DNA from: Amphiduros pacificus | Lineage: Eukaryota > Annelida > Polychaeta > Phyllodocida > Hesionidae | Reading direction: 5' to 3' | Length of the DNA: 64,000 nucleotides | Assembly (NCBI GenBank): GCA_949316495.1 | Contig: OX439004.1 | Location: 53,352,159 to 53,416,158, forward strand | Part shown: in pieces, positions 1-11,738 of the stretch | Layout of the letters: every line of letters starts with the position of its first letter | How positions within the stretch are numbered: the stretch's first letter is position 1 | Position numbers and translations under genes: made by a program | The notes under the pieces: generated by a model | Seen by the model: only the letters and a program-made list of their open reading frames with translations | Database searches by the model: none | Told to the model about the DNA's origin: nothing

Positions 1-1
1 G

Positions 2-1501
2 CCACTACCAGCTCATCTACAACCAGGAGCTCAGTTCGGACAGTTTTCTCCACAAGCCAAAAGAACGCCTGTTCAGGTGCTTCAGAAACAACATTCACTG
101 CCAGAAACTAGAGAGTGCTTTGGTGCTAATAACAAGGAAACATATACTGATGCAATACCCTACTCCGACACTCTACCTTCAGGTCTAGGTAGGAAAGAAA
201 ACACTCCAAGCCCATCCAAATCAAAACACAACAGAGATAGTAAAGACCGCAAAAAAGACCGCGAGTCTTCAAAGAGTAAGAAAGAAAGGAACAACCACAA
301 ACATGTTTCCGCTGGTGCTAATATCAAAGACAGAAATGTGAGTACTGCTGAAAGACAGAGGAAGGCCGCGGGAGTGGAGTTCTCGCCCCCGCCCCTGCCT
401 CCTCCTCCCCCTGATGATCTCTTGCCACAAAACCATCTAACAAAAGACGACTCCGACCCGGGAAGCTTGGAAATGGTGGGCCCTCTTCCTGCAGTCAGTG
501 TGCCAACGCAGCACGCCCTCGTGTTCGTCAACCCAGCTGCTAACGGGGGTAGTGCATCATTTAGCCCTCTCTTAAGAGCTTCCCAAAACTCGGCTTTCCA
601 GCCGTTACTTAATAATGATGATGAGGATGAAGATGAGGAGGCAAATGAGGATGAAGCCACCGAGAATTCACCACTCAATAAGCATCACAGGTATGGTGGA
701 GCACGACCAAAAGACAACGCTATCCAGGTGGAGGATCCTCCAGAATCTAAGGCTCATAAAAAGAGGCCAAGTCCCGGAAAGTCTCCAAAACAGACACAAA
801 CAGACCTGCTTGAACGGCAGAACACAGACAAGTCAAAAGAGGAGAGCCAGACACCCAATACCTCAACCCCACAAAACAAAAGACCACTGGCGCCACCATT
901 CCAGGTGAAAAGGCGACAGAAGTTTACAGCTCCACCTCGCCTGTGCCGAAGTCTGGACTATATACCCAGTGACCTTGAGGACACTGCATCCTTGGCCTCG
1001 CGGCCGGATAGTCCAGAGGGTTCCAAGAATAACATTCCTCTTCTTGGCCCTGAAGCTTTTATGCCGATCACTGCATTGGTTCGTCAGCTGGCAGACAATA
1101 TTAGCCTATCCTCCATGGGGAGCAGTGAAATGTCTCGGTCGGACCCGGCTCTCAACTACGACTCAGCTGCCAGTGCCTATGAGTCTGAGTACGATAATTA
1201 TAGACCAGGCATGGCTTCAGATGAGGACTATTTTATACCAGAACCAATCAGTGATGTTGATTTAGATTTATTTGATGACATAAATATTGACAATGTGACT
1301 GTCAGCGACACCTACAGTTTGGACATGCCTTTGTCCTTAATGGCTTCTCATATGACATCTCATCATCTTCAAATGCAACAGCTTCAACAGCAACAGCGAG
1401 AGCTACAACAACAACAGCAACAGCAACAGCAGCATAGACATAGACAAAGACGGCAAGAGCAGGCCCCTGACCAGGCCAATAAGATTATAACTGATGTATG
1501 A
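2..1501 (+). CDS. C-terminal coding exon of an unrecognised disordered protein (5' partial)
   Basis: The frame is open from base 2 to the TGA at 1499-1501 (499 codons) with no start needed, so this is the end of a gene that begins before the window. The product looks disordered: a Lys/Arg/Ser-rich stretch near nt 190-300, a proline run near 385-412, an acidic Asp/Glu run near 612-665, a Ser-rich segment near 930-1150, an acidic hydrophobic patch near 1225-1320 with DEDYFIPEPISDVDLDLFDD, and a Gln tract (mixed CAA/CAG) near 1380-1434. The less biased block at 930-1340 looks like a conserved cytoplasmic tail or binding region. I could not assign a family; the tail of a large membrane receptor or cadherin-like protein is one possibility but is only a guess. 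No globular domain or membrane segment is visible in this exon. Confidence 0.8.
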   Translation, partial: PLPAHLQPGAQFGQFSPQAKRTPVQVLQKQHSLPETRECFGANNKETYTDAIPYSDTLPSGLGRKENTPSPSKSKHNRDSKDRKKDRESSKSKKERNNHKHVSAGANIKDRNVSTAERQRKAAGVEFSPPPLPPPPPDDLLPQNHLTKDDSDPGSLEMVGPLPAVSVPTQHALVFVNPAANGGSASFSPLLRASQNSAFQPLLNNDDEDEDEEANEDEATENSPLNKHHRYGGARPKDNAIQVEDPPESKAHKKRPSPGKSPKQTQTDLLERQNTDKSKEESQTPNTSTPQNKRPLAPPFQVKRRQKFTAPPRLCRSLDYIPSDLEDTASLASRPDSPEGSKNNIPLLGPEAFMPITALVRQLADNISLSSMGSSEMSRSDPALNYDSAASAYESEYDNYRPGMASDEDYFIPEPISDVDLDLFDDINIDNVTVSDTYSLDMPLSLMASHMTSHHLQMQQLQQQQRELQQQQQQQQQHRHRQRRQEQAPDQANKIITDV

Positions 1502-1597
1502 ACTAGATAATAGAATACTTGAATCCATAGAGCAAATATAACTTGATATTACAATCATATTTATTTCTCAATATAAAGCTTCATGTCATATCATTAT

Positions 1598-3062
1598 GAT
1601 TCCCATTTCAGACAGAGGCCAGTCATGTGATTCCCATGTCAGGCAGAGGCCAGTCATGTGATTCCCATGTCAGGCAGAGGCCAGTCATGTGATTCCCATG
1701 TCAGGCAGAGGCCAGTCGTGTGATTCCCCTGTCAGGCAGAGAGCAGTCGTGTGATTCCCATGTCAGGCAGAGGCCAGTCATGTGATTCCCATGTCAGGCA
1801 GAGGCCAGTCATGTGATTCCCATGTCAGGCAGAGGCCAGTCATTTGATTCCCATGTCAAGCAGAGGGCAGTCATGTGATTTACATGTCAGGCAGAAGCCA
1901 GTCATGTGATTCCCATGTCAAGCAGAAGCCAGTCATGTGATTCCCATGTCAAGCAGAGGCCAGTCATGTGATTCCCATGTCAGGCAGTGCAAAGTCGTGT
2001 GATTCACATGTCAAGCAGAAGCCAGGCGTGTGATTCCCATGTCAGGCAGAGGTCAGTCATGTGATTCCCATGTCAGGCAGTGCAAAGTCATGTGATTCCC
2101 ATGTCAGGCAGAAGCCAGTCATGTGATTCCAATGTCAGGCAGTGCAAAGTCATGTGATTCCCATGTCGGACAGAGGCCAGTCATGTGATTCCTATGTCAG
2201 GTAGAAGCCAGTCATGTGATTCCCATGTCAAGCAGAGGCCAGGCATGTGATTCCCCTGTCAGGCAGTGCAAAGTCATGTGATTCCCATGTCAGGCAGAAG
2301 CCAGTCATGTGATTCCCATGTCAGGCAGTGCAAAGTCATGTGATTCCCATGTCGGACAGAGGCCAGTCATGTGATTCCTATGTCAGGCAGAAGCCAGTCA
2401 TGTGATTCCCATGTCAAGCAGAGGCCAGTCATGTGATTCCCATGTCAGGCAGTGCAAAGTCGTGTGATTCACATGTCAAGCAGAAGCCAGGCGTGTGATT
2501 CCCATGTCAGGCAGAGGTCAGTCATGTGATTCCCATGTCAAGCAGTGCAAAGTCATGTGATTCCCATGTCAGGCAGAAGCCAGTCATGTGATTCCAATGT
2601 CAGGCAGTGCAAAGTCATGTGATTCCCATGTCGGACAGAGGCCAGTCATGTGATTCCTATGTCAGGTAGAAGCCAGTCATGTGATTCCCATGTCAAGCAG
2701 AGGTCAGTCATGTGATTCCCATGTCAGGCAGTGCAAAGTCATGTGATTCCCATGTCAGGCAGAAGCCAGTCATGTGATTCCCATGTCAGGCAGTGCAAAG
2801 TCATGTGATTCCCATGTCGGACAGAGGTCAGTCATGTGATTCCCATGTCAGGTAGAAGCTAGTCATGTGATTCCCATGTCAGGCAGAGGCCAGTCATGCG
2901 ATTCCCATGTCAGGTAGAAGCCAGTCATGTGATTCCCATGTCAGGCAGAGGCCAGTCGCGTGATTCCCATGTCAGGTAGAAGCCAGTCACGTGATTCCCA
3001 TGTCAGGCAGAGGCCAGTCATGTGATTCCCATGTCAGGCCGAAGATAGTTATGTGATTCTCA
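1598..3062. repeat. 31-bp minisatellite
   Basis: About 47 head-to-tail copies of a 31-bp unit containing GTGATTCCCATGTCAGGCAG. Two main variants differ in the following bases (AGGCCAGTCAT versus TGCAAAGTCAT). It begins about 100 bp after the stop codon of the preceding exon, so it may be transcribed as part of that gene's 3' UTR. A block of 15 units is itself duplicated (see findings). Confidence 0.97.
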
Positions 3063-4429
3063 GTCTATTGCAAACTCAAAAACGAGGTAATGATTAAAAT
3101 TGATCATGCAAGTTTGTGCCTTTCATTTGTATTCACATTATCAAGAATATTTATTTTATTACACACATGGAATACATCATAATAATTTGTTATTTTGTGG
3201 ATGTCAATTAATTTTATGTAAGGTAGATAATAAGAATATTTTGATGAATGAATTGAGGAAAGGTTTATTTTTTGAATGCTACAATCAAAATAAAACTACT
3301 TTGGTTTTTGGTAATGAATAATAGGGGGCAATATATAAAACTTGCTAAAACGGTGATAACATGAGTCTGGTTGAATTTATTTTGTGACATTATCTAGATC
3401 TATGTGTGCAATATATTAAAGTGTGTGAGATTGTATATAGAACAGGATTGTTTAATAAGGTTATACACAAATAAAATATTTATGAAATATAATGAGCTTT
3501 TTTTCTCTTTAAGAATCAGAATTAACATTCACTGACTTGCAGATATTCATGAAAGCAATTTTGTCTATTACATGTATATTCCTTGATTAATGCAAACAAA
3601 TCCCCCTTGCACCTTTTAAATAATGTTTGGCTGTAAAAGAAAGGAAATACAGAATCCAATATGTCTTTCATTATAACAATATTGACAATTTGATACATTT
3701 TGTTATAATCTGTGAATTTTGATAATCATCATATTCTGCGTGGTATGGTTATAGCAATTGCTGAAGCATGCATATCGGAGATTTGAATACTTCCTTTTTA
3801 AAATATAACTGGTATATGCATTAAATGCCAAGTATGGCTGCATAACATTTTCCTGGCAATGTTAGATATTTATAATGCAAAACTTCAGTAATTTTTGGAA
3901 ATTGCATTGATGGTTTCTGAGTTATTGCATTTACAAGTATATACTGCAGCTGGTATAAACTAGAATTATTTTGTTGGTATTTTGATATGGTCAGCTCTTC
4001 AGGACTCGCCATTAGGCCTGGTTTCCTTTTATCACAGTGTGTTGTACATAGTCACACTGATAGTATGGATAAAAACTAGAACAATAGAAATTGAAACTAT
4101 GGTTCAAGGGGCAGCTTATTCACGGCTGACAACTAAAATAATTATTTTAGTGTCTTTCCTGGACTACCAGTAAGAGCCCAGGTAATGGAGACGAACAGTC
4201 AATTACCTTACCAATTATATCACATCTATGAATAATGGAAGGAACTTTATTGTCTCCCAGTCTGTTCCAGAAACAATTTTTAAAATCACCATTCTACCTG
4301 GTAGACCATGAGTGGGAATTGGCCATAATACTTATTGAAGACCTGAGAGAGAAATCTTGAGTCTTTCAGTAAACTGCAATTTGTATATCCTACAGAGTGA
4401 AACAACCCTTAAGGATAGGGCTTTTTTCT
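3063..4429. other. intergenic, AT-rich
   Basis: AT-rich DNA between the convergent genes at 2-1501 and 5260-7838. Only short unsupported reading frames are present, and no RNA gene or repeat structure was recognised. Confidence 0.6.
3289..3294 (+). terminator. possible polyadenylation signal
   Basis: AATAAA on the plus strand beyond the 31-bp array; another lies at 3470-3475. Either could end the transcript of the exon at 2-1501 if its 3' UTR runs through the array. No site decides between them. Confidence 0.2.
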
Positions 4430-4910
4430 GTAACATCCCCTAAACTATGGAACTGCCTTTCTGAACTTTCTGGCTTTTTTCAAGGTCACAGGCTTCATAT
4501 TTTTACCAAAAACTGACATTTTGCTGTATTTTATCATCTATTTAAGTTACAGATTCAAGATTTCTACCACATATTGGCCTCATGTAGGTCCACAATGGAT
4601 ATTCTCAAATATGACATTGAATTTTGTTTCCAAGATCACATACTTCAATATGTCACCAACTACTTTTGCTAGTAAAACTCGCTTGAGTTGGAGAAATACT
4701 GTTGACTGACCTACTGACCTACTTACGAATCTTGCTAAAAATTGCCACTGACTAAGCAAGACCATGTGATAAATTTTTGCTGGTTTAGGAGGGGCAGCTA
4801 TGTTCATTGTCTCGGCATATTTAAGCATGCTTAAATAAGTAATCCTGTTTTAGAATAAAGAAAGACACTGAACAAAGAAATTCAATTCAAGGTTTCATTT
4901 TATTAGTTCC
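4430..4910. repeat. dispersed repeat family, copy 1
   Basis: This segment is alignable by eye with 59550-60085. Shared runs include ACATTTTGCTGTAT, TTTGTTTCCAAG followed by TCACA.ACTTCAA, and a later block around GGTAATC/AGTAATC then TTGTTTTA. The two copies are clearly diverged, with indels between the matching blocks. No coding capacity or clear terminal repeats are seen, so it is probably an old non-autonomous element of unknown class. Confidence 0.65.
4899..4904 (-). terminator. possible polyadenylation signal for the esterase
   Basis: AATAAA on the minus strand, about 355 nt past the proposed esterase stop codon and inside dispersed-repeat copy 1. It is a single hexamer match in AT-rich DNA, so support is weak. 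Confidence 0.2.
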
Positions 4911-5259
4911 TAAAGTCTGATGGGCACATAAACTCTGGACTTGGGCTCGATGTTTTGATTTTTGTATCAACAAAAAAACTTTTTATAATATGTTATAAAC
5001 CTATTTCAGTCACAGCAGCAAATTTGATAGTTTTAAAAGCAAGTTTGCTTGATATATTTGATAGGAGTTACATGACATGCATATTGTGTATTAACTTCAT
5101 CCATTCTGTACCATACGTGTTGAGGACGGTTATCTCAGATCAACAATTGTGTGATTGTTAATCTTATACCAATCTCACTATCATCAATCAAAATTAAACT
5201 ATATACTGAGATCAAACCAAGTGTCGATATAACCTAGATTTATCTGCATAGATTCATCT

Positions 5260-7838
5260 TCAAGGGCACCCTTCTGAAAAGGAAAGGAAAAATTGCATGA
5301 AGTCAAATATGAAAATTGACTAAGTTACAACCCCTCCCTCAAGTTAGGACCTGTTACAACCCCCTCCCTCAAGTAAGGACTTGTATGGACCCTCACAGTA
5401 GAAAAAAAGGGTTCATAAGGGCTGGTAACAGTCAAATATGAAAAGAAAATGATTCAATTTGCATAAATTTTAGGCATGATGTATTTACAGGAATAAATAG
5501 ACTGCTTCATGATTATAATGTGTTTATCACCAGGATATCATATACCATTTAACAAATAAACTAAGAAATTTATGCAAATATTTGATTGTATCTTATGTTA
5601 CATTTCAAATATAAATTCCACCATTTACAATTTCATGAAGTTTGGATATGTATAACTAAAGACATGAATTCTATGATTTCTTAATTCATTAGGTTTGATA
5701 TCTCTTGCAGGGCAAAATCAGCATTAAAATATTTTCGGAATTATTAAGTAGTACTTTAAAATGTTAACCAAACTCATCTGCATGTGTAGATGAACTTGAT
5801 ATATCATTATTATCACCAGCAATGAATGTCTAACTGATGGATACTTTACCTTCCACTAATGGTAGATACCAGTCTATGAGACCACACTGGTGAGACCGCA
5901 GAGTGCCCAGTCTCAAACTGGCATCTTCATACATGTCATCAGAGTTGAGGTCTTTATACCGGCGCTGCCCCCTGGTGTACAGTGGCCATTCTGAGGATGA
6001 CTCCTCTCCGTTGTCATCTATGTTAGGATCTCTGTAACATACGTATATTATCGTACAGCGTGATGCTATGGGTTCACGTTTGTTCTGTGTGGAACTTACA
6101 TCTTTTTTAACTTTGTAGTCTGAAGACATCTTAGAAAATATTGTTTCACCAATGCTTTGCATATTTATATATGAATATATGAATTTTAGTTCATACGCTA
6201 TACCGAGATAATTTTGGGCCAGATACAAATAAAACGAATGAATAAGCCTTACCCAGTTTTTGCAAAGTTAGTCCAATGTTTCATCATTTCAAATGATAAC
6301 TGTTTCTCCATTTCAGTGAAGACAATGCCAATGATTGACGTCCCAAAGTAAGGTTGACCAAACACTAAGTGCAGCTCATCAGTGTGGATAACCCCCATCC
6401 ACTCTGGAATGACATGGTTGGCGAACCTCTCCGTGAAGTGATAGAAGTAGACATGGTTCCCCGCCTCCGAGTACCTGTCAGCAGTAGTTTGTATATCACA
6501 GATAAATTCTCTATCAGCAAAAGCTGAGCTCAGCTGCATGACATTCATATCTTCATCCTCTATGTTCTCCCAGTTGGTGTATTCATATAGGAGCGCATTC
6601 ACACCAGCCTCTCCAGTGCCATCAGGATAGCTGGGGTAGAAGGAGAATATTCTCTGCAGGCTATCTCTGAACTGAGTGGAGTTCATTGTATACTCTGCCC
6701 CTTGGAAATATTCTGGCACCATGAAAGGGATCAAAGAAGACCCTTCATTCGCATTGGCTCCGATCATTATTGGGATGTTTTGGAAGTTTCCATTTTCTAT
6801 TGATGTTTCTGGAGTCTCTGTTAAATAATAGCCATCCACCGTAGGCCGAAATGTAATCTCACCATCAGTGAACGGCAGATTCTCTAAGAATTCATTTTCC
6901 GGAACTTCTAGGAGACATTGCAGAAGAAGGTCACTGTTGGCTGTATCACATCCCATACTCTCAGCCATTTGTCTTGACCTCGCCACATTGACATCCAGGG
7001 CCATGCTTGCAAATGGATTGAGGGGACCTCCACTTTGCATGATAGCCTGTGAGAATAAACCAGTGGTGAGAGGGGACACAAGATGTGTTCCCGTACTTCC
7101 AGCTCCTGCCGACTCTCCAAAGATTGTCACTTTATTTGGATCTCCTCCAAAGTTGGCGATGTTGTTCTGGACCCACTTGAGGGCCTTGATCTGATCCATC
7201 ATGCCAGCATTGCCGGGGACCTCCGGGGTGTTCAGGGACATGAACCCGAGGGCCCCGAGTCTGTAGGTCAGAGCCACCACCACTACATCATTGAAGGTTA
7301 CCATATAGCTAGGGTCATATAGATTTGGGCCCCCACCAGTATATCCACCCCCATAGATCCATACTAACACAGCCTTACCCTTAATCTCATTGTCCTTGGC
7401 AAACAAATTGAGATATAAGCAATCTTCCCCATATAGGTCTCTCTCGTTCCCGTCCTGTGATACTGATGATTGCGGACTCTTTCCTTCAGTAGCTCTTGTC
7501 TGTGCTATATGTGGGCTCCATTGGTGTCTCAGCAAAGCAATCTGGGGACACTCTTGTGGGAGGCTTGTTGCATTATATACACCAACCCATGGACTGGGGT
7601 CAACTGGATGCCGGAAACGAAGAGCCCCAACCGGAGGAGCTGCAAATGGAATCCCTAAAAACTGGTTAACAGCTCCACTGCTCTCATCCAGTACAGTGCG
7701 GAGTCCTTGAACCTGGCCATGCTCAGTGTCCACGATATCAGTCAGAGACTGTTCCACAAAACTCTCACCCACTGGGGCAGCGTCAATACCGTACACTGCC
7801 AATATCAACACCGTCATCAACACCAATACTGCCATCAT
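5260..7838 (-). CDS. secreted carboxylesterase / cholinesterase-family hydrolase
   Basis: Alpha/beta-hydrolase of the type-B carboxylesterase family, expected to hydrolyse carboxyl esters outside the cell or in the secretory path. Coding exons are 7838-6253, 6031-5850 and 5273-5260; they join in phase (GG|A, then G|AA) at GT/AG sites, giving 593 residues. The start is ATG 7838, followed by a hydrophobic signal peptide (about residues 1-20). Seen: oxyanion-hole YGGGYTGGG (162-170), nucleophile Ser243 in GESAG, acid Glu365 in NEG, His485 in GVIHTDE. Cysteine pairs fit the family: 97-140 (omega loop, longer than in acetylcholinesterase), 297-308, and 447 with the Cys in exon 2. The exon 1/2 junction restores the familiar FAKTGDPN. 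No clear choline-site tryptophan was found, so a general carboxylesterase is likelier than acetylcholinesterase. The last coding exon adds only a few residues and is the least certain part. Confidence 0.9.
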
Positions 7839-8355
7839 AAATTACATTAAATTTGCAACATATGATTTGATTTTAGAAGTCCGTACAAATCTATTAATAT
7901 TGCAAATGCAACTTCAGAGGGACGTTTTGGTTTATATGTGCTGAATGAATCCCTCCGATTGACGTTCTCAAATCATAATCAATTTTGAGTTTGATTCATA
8001 TCTGTGTAAACATTAGATTAGATTGGGAACCAAACATGTTGACTCATTAAAGCAATGCAATACAAAATAGTCACTGTTCATGTTTTGCTGTTTACAATGT
8101 ATATCAGTCACAAGGGATAGCTCATCACTTTTATAGTATGGATTTATATTGAATATTAGTTGATAGAAATGGCAGTTTAAGGCAGATCCAGCACCCACTC
8201 TGCGTCATCTACTTCAACATTCATATCTATTTATATCTAACTTAAGGTGATGTGCATTTATTTTAATATCAATCTACTCAATCAGATTAACCTTCTTTTA
8301 TGATATAGGTTACGCATTGTGACAATCATCTTGGTACAAACAATATTAGTTAACC
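7839..8355. other. 5' flank of the esterase gene
   Basis: AT-rich DNA upstream of the esterase start on the minus strand. It probably holds the promoter or 5' UTR, but I see no clear TATA box or other supported site. Confidence 0.4.
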
Positions 8356-8793
8356 AAATGGCAACTAACTGGCATACATCATTTCGAAATGGCAACTTAA
8401 CTGCATTCATCATTTCGAAATGGCAACTTAATGGCATTCATCATTTTCGAAATGGCAACTTAATGGCATACATCAGTTCGAAATGGCAACTTAACTGCAT
8501 TCATCATTTCGAAATGGCAACTTAATGGCATTCATCATTTCGAAATGGCAACTTAACTGCATTCATCATTTTCGAAATGGCAACTTAACTGCATTCATCA
8601 TTTTCGAAATGGCAACTTAACTGCATTCATCATTTCGAAATGGCAACTTAACTGCATTCATCATTTTCGAAATGGCAACTTAACTGCATTCATCATTTCG
8701 AAATGGCAACTTAATGGCATTCATCATTTCGAAATGGCAACTTAACTGCATTCATCATTTTCGAAATGGCAACTTAACTGCATTCATCATTTT
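8356..8793. repeat. 31/32-bp minisatellite
   Basis: About 14 tandem copies of a unit containing CATTTCGAAATGGCAACTTA. Copies differ by one T in the TTTTCGAAA run (31 or 32 bp) and by AACTGCATTCA versus AATGGCATTCA. Reading frames through it are artefacts. Confidence 0.97.
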
Positions 8794-9786
8794 CTGGACT
8801 GCAGGCTCAGAAATAATCATTGCATGTGATGTACAACTACTAAACTTACCAATCATGATCAGGAGTCCCACCCTTCAGGAGGCCCACCCTTCAGGAGTCC
8901 CATCCTTCGCTTTCAGTGCTCCGTCTGCTGAAATATAAACTTAAAATAAACGATTTATGTAGCAAAACTTAAACTGTGACAAATTTGATTTGGTAGAGAA
9001 ATGAGGAGAATAAATCTATTGATATACTTTTGAAATATGACATAGTTTTGTGGTTCCAGCTCTTTCAGTCGTACTCTGTTCAGCAAATCCTGGGCTCTTC
9101 CAGTATTGATTTACTGCAGTTTTTTCTTATTCCCCCAATGATTTATTTGCATTCCATCCCCAACTTATTTTGACAGCCTATTTTGTTGCACTCACTTTCT
9201 GACCATTACATTGATTTATTTGGCCCAGCCTGTTGGGTGCTAAAAAGGCAATCGTAGCGGAGGTTGTTGTCTATTTAACCTACAAAGAAAGTTCTGGCAA
9301 AAACTTGCAGAGGTAGTATTTGACTCTACCTCGCTGTGCAGAGTATGTTAGCTGGGCACAAATTCACTGTCAGATCATAGCAATATGCAGGGAAAACTTT
9401 ATTATATTCATCTTATTTGTAACAATATTGGAAAATATATGGACATATTGAGAAGGATGATGAACACCAAAAGTGCTTGAATTTTTAGACTTCCAGCTTT
9501 TAAGGGGACATAGATGTATGGGACTTCTACCATAATCCATAAAAAGGCCAATGCCAGATATGTATCGCTTCTTTAAAGTATGTCAAGAACTTAAACTATA
9601 TAAGGGAGAAACCGCCTATTTGGATTTTTTTTATATTTTAGAAGTTGACATCTATATATGAGTAAGTCAAACCACGATAATCTGGATGAACAATATGGAA
9701 TATGGAATGGATTTCACCTCATGCTTCCGCGAGGAAAATCCTGATTTCCTTTTCTTCTACAAGGTGTCAATGAGATTATGTTCAAA
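8794..9786. other. intergenic
   Basis: Non-repetitive AT-rich sequence. The one notable item is a minus-strand segment at 8850-8927 bounded by TTTCAG and GTAAGT, with stops in all three frames; it is discussed as a possible non-coding exon. Nothing else is recognised. Confidence 0.4.
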
Positions 9787-10597
9787 CTAGATATTATCAA
9801 TAATCCATTAGATATCATCAATTAGATATTATCAATAATCCATTAGATATCATCAATTAGATATTATCAATAATCCATTAGATATCATCAATTAGATATT
9901 ATCAATAATCCATTAGATATCATCAATTAGATATTATCAATAATCCATTAGATATCATCAATTAGATATTATCAATAATCCATTAGATATCATCAATTAG
10001 ATATTGTCAATAATCTATTAGATATCATCAAATATATATTATCAATAATCCATTAGATATCATCGATTAGATATTGTCAATAATCCATTAGATATCATCA
10101 ATTAGATATTATCAATAATCCATTAGATATCATCAATTAGATATTGTCAATAATCCATTAGATATCATCAAATATATATTATCAATAATCCATTAGATAT
10201 CATCAATTATATATTATCAATAATCCATTAGATATCATCGATTAGATATTGTCAATAATCCATTAAATATCATGAATTAGATATTGTCAATAATCCATTA
10301 GATATCATCAATTAGATATTATTAATAATCCATTAGATATCATCAATTAGATATTATCAATAATCCATTAAATATCATGAATTAGATATTGTCAATAATC
10401 CATTAGATATCATCAATTAGATATCAATAATCCATTAGATATCATCAATTAGATATTACCAATAATCCATTAAATATCATGAATTAGATATTGTCAATAA
10501 TCCATTAGATATCATCAATTAGATATTATCAATAATCCATTAGATATCATCAATTAGATATTATCAATAATCCATTAGATATTGTCAATAACCCATT
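9787..10597. repeat. 35-bp AT-rich minisatellite
   Basis: About 23 tandem copies of a 35-bp unit containing AATCCATTAGATATCATCAA followed by TTAGATATTATC. The unit itself holds two related TTAGATAT halves. Substitutions and a few short deletions are scattered through the array. Confidence 0.97.
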
Positions 10598-11099
10598 GCC
10601 ATCTTCCGATCATCTTACTTAAAGTTAGCAAAATCCAATTAGGATTCGTTTGAACACTATAAAGACGGTGTCGCCTTTGATTCCTTGGTTCAATCCCCAC
10701 CATTCTGTTTATTATCATGATTTCTTTAATACAGTTGAATGGTTGTTTTATAATTTCATCTTCATTTACTTTCCTAATTGATTGGTTGATATATTACCTG
10801 AGTTTTCAGAATTAACTGAAATCTTTATCTGAAATCGGCGTCTTTACTGAAATCGGCGCAAATGTGACTGGGGTATTACTGTGACGAGCTACCACTTGGT
10901 TGCACAACAAGCTTATATTTCAGTATGTTGCAGAGATTGCTTCTAATAAAAAATAAGTTAATCCCGTATTTTTTGCATCGTAAATGTGTCGCATAATTCA
11001 ACATCCAGAAACATGCACATTTAGATGTAAGGCCATGTTAATTAGAATCAGAAAAGCATCCATAAATCCAGCACTCATATGAATACTTCCAAATATCTC
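10598..11099. other. intergenic, with a weak tRNA-like fragment
   Basis: Mostly featureless. Near 10670-10700 the run GGTTCAATCCCCACC resembles the T-arm/B-box of a tRNA or SINE head, but no matching A-box or cloverleaf is visible, so no RNA gene is called. Confidence 0.35.
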
Positions 11100-11136
11100 A
11101 AATCTGAACTTCCTAGATGTGATCTGCAGCTAATGC

Positions 11137-11527
11137 TAAGGGCAATATTATCTATTCCACATTCCAAGGGCAATATTATCTATTCCACATTCCAAGGGCA
11201 ATATTATCTATTCCACATTCCAAGGGCAATATTATCTATTCCACATTCCACGGGCAATATTATCTCTTCCACATTCCAAGGGCAATATTATCTATTCCAC
11301 ATTCCAAGGGCAATATTATCTATTCCACATTCCAAGGGCAATATTATCTATTCCACATTCCAAGGGCAATATTATCTATTCCACATTCCAAGGGCAATAT
11401 TATCTATTCCACATTCCAAGGGCAATATTATCTATTCCACATTCCAAGGGCAATATTATCTCTTCCACATTCCAAGGGCAATATTATCTATTCCACATTC
11501 CAAGGGCAATATTATCTATTCCACATG
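11137..11527. repeat. 27-bp minisatellite
   Basis: About 14 nearly identical copies of a 27-bp unit (GGGCAATATTATCTATTCCA plus CATTCCAA). Because 27 is divisible by three, it gives a spurious repeated reading frame. It forms the core between the inverted arms of the enclosing element. Confidence 0.97.
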
Positions 11528-11738
11528 TTTGTCAAATAATTCACCAATTCACGTAGCACGCGAGACTTCAAGTTGACTGTTACCATCCCTTCTGAACTGT
11601 TTTCTCGATGGATGGAAGCACAGTCAAATCTTCATGCAATCCTACATTTAGATCAATGTTCAGTCTCATTTTGAAGGTTTTATTTACTTATTGCCCTTAA
11701 TATTAGCTGCAGAACATTTCTAGGAAGTTCAGATCCTT

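Noticed and set aside
1598-3062. CRISPR-like array
   Set aside because: Units are contiguous with no unique spacers and the genome is clearly animal; it is a minisatellite.
10650-10700. tRNA gene
   Set aside because: Only a B-box-like GGTTCAATCC is visible; no A-box or cloverleaf.
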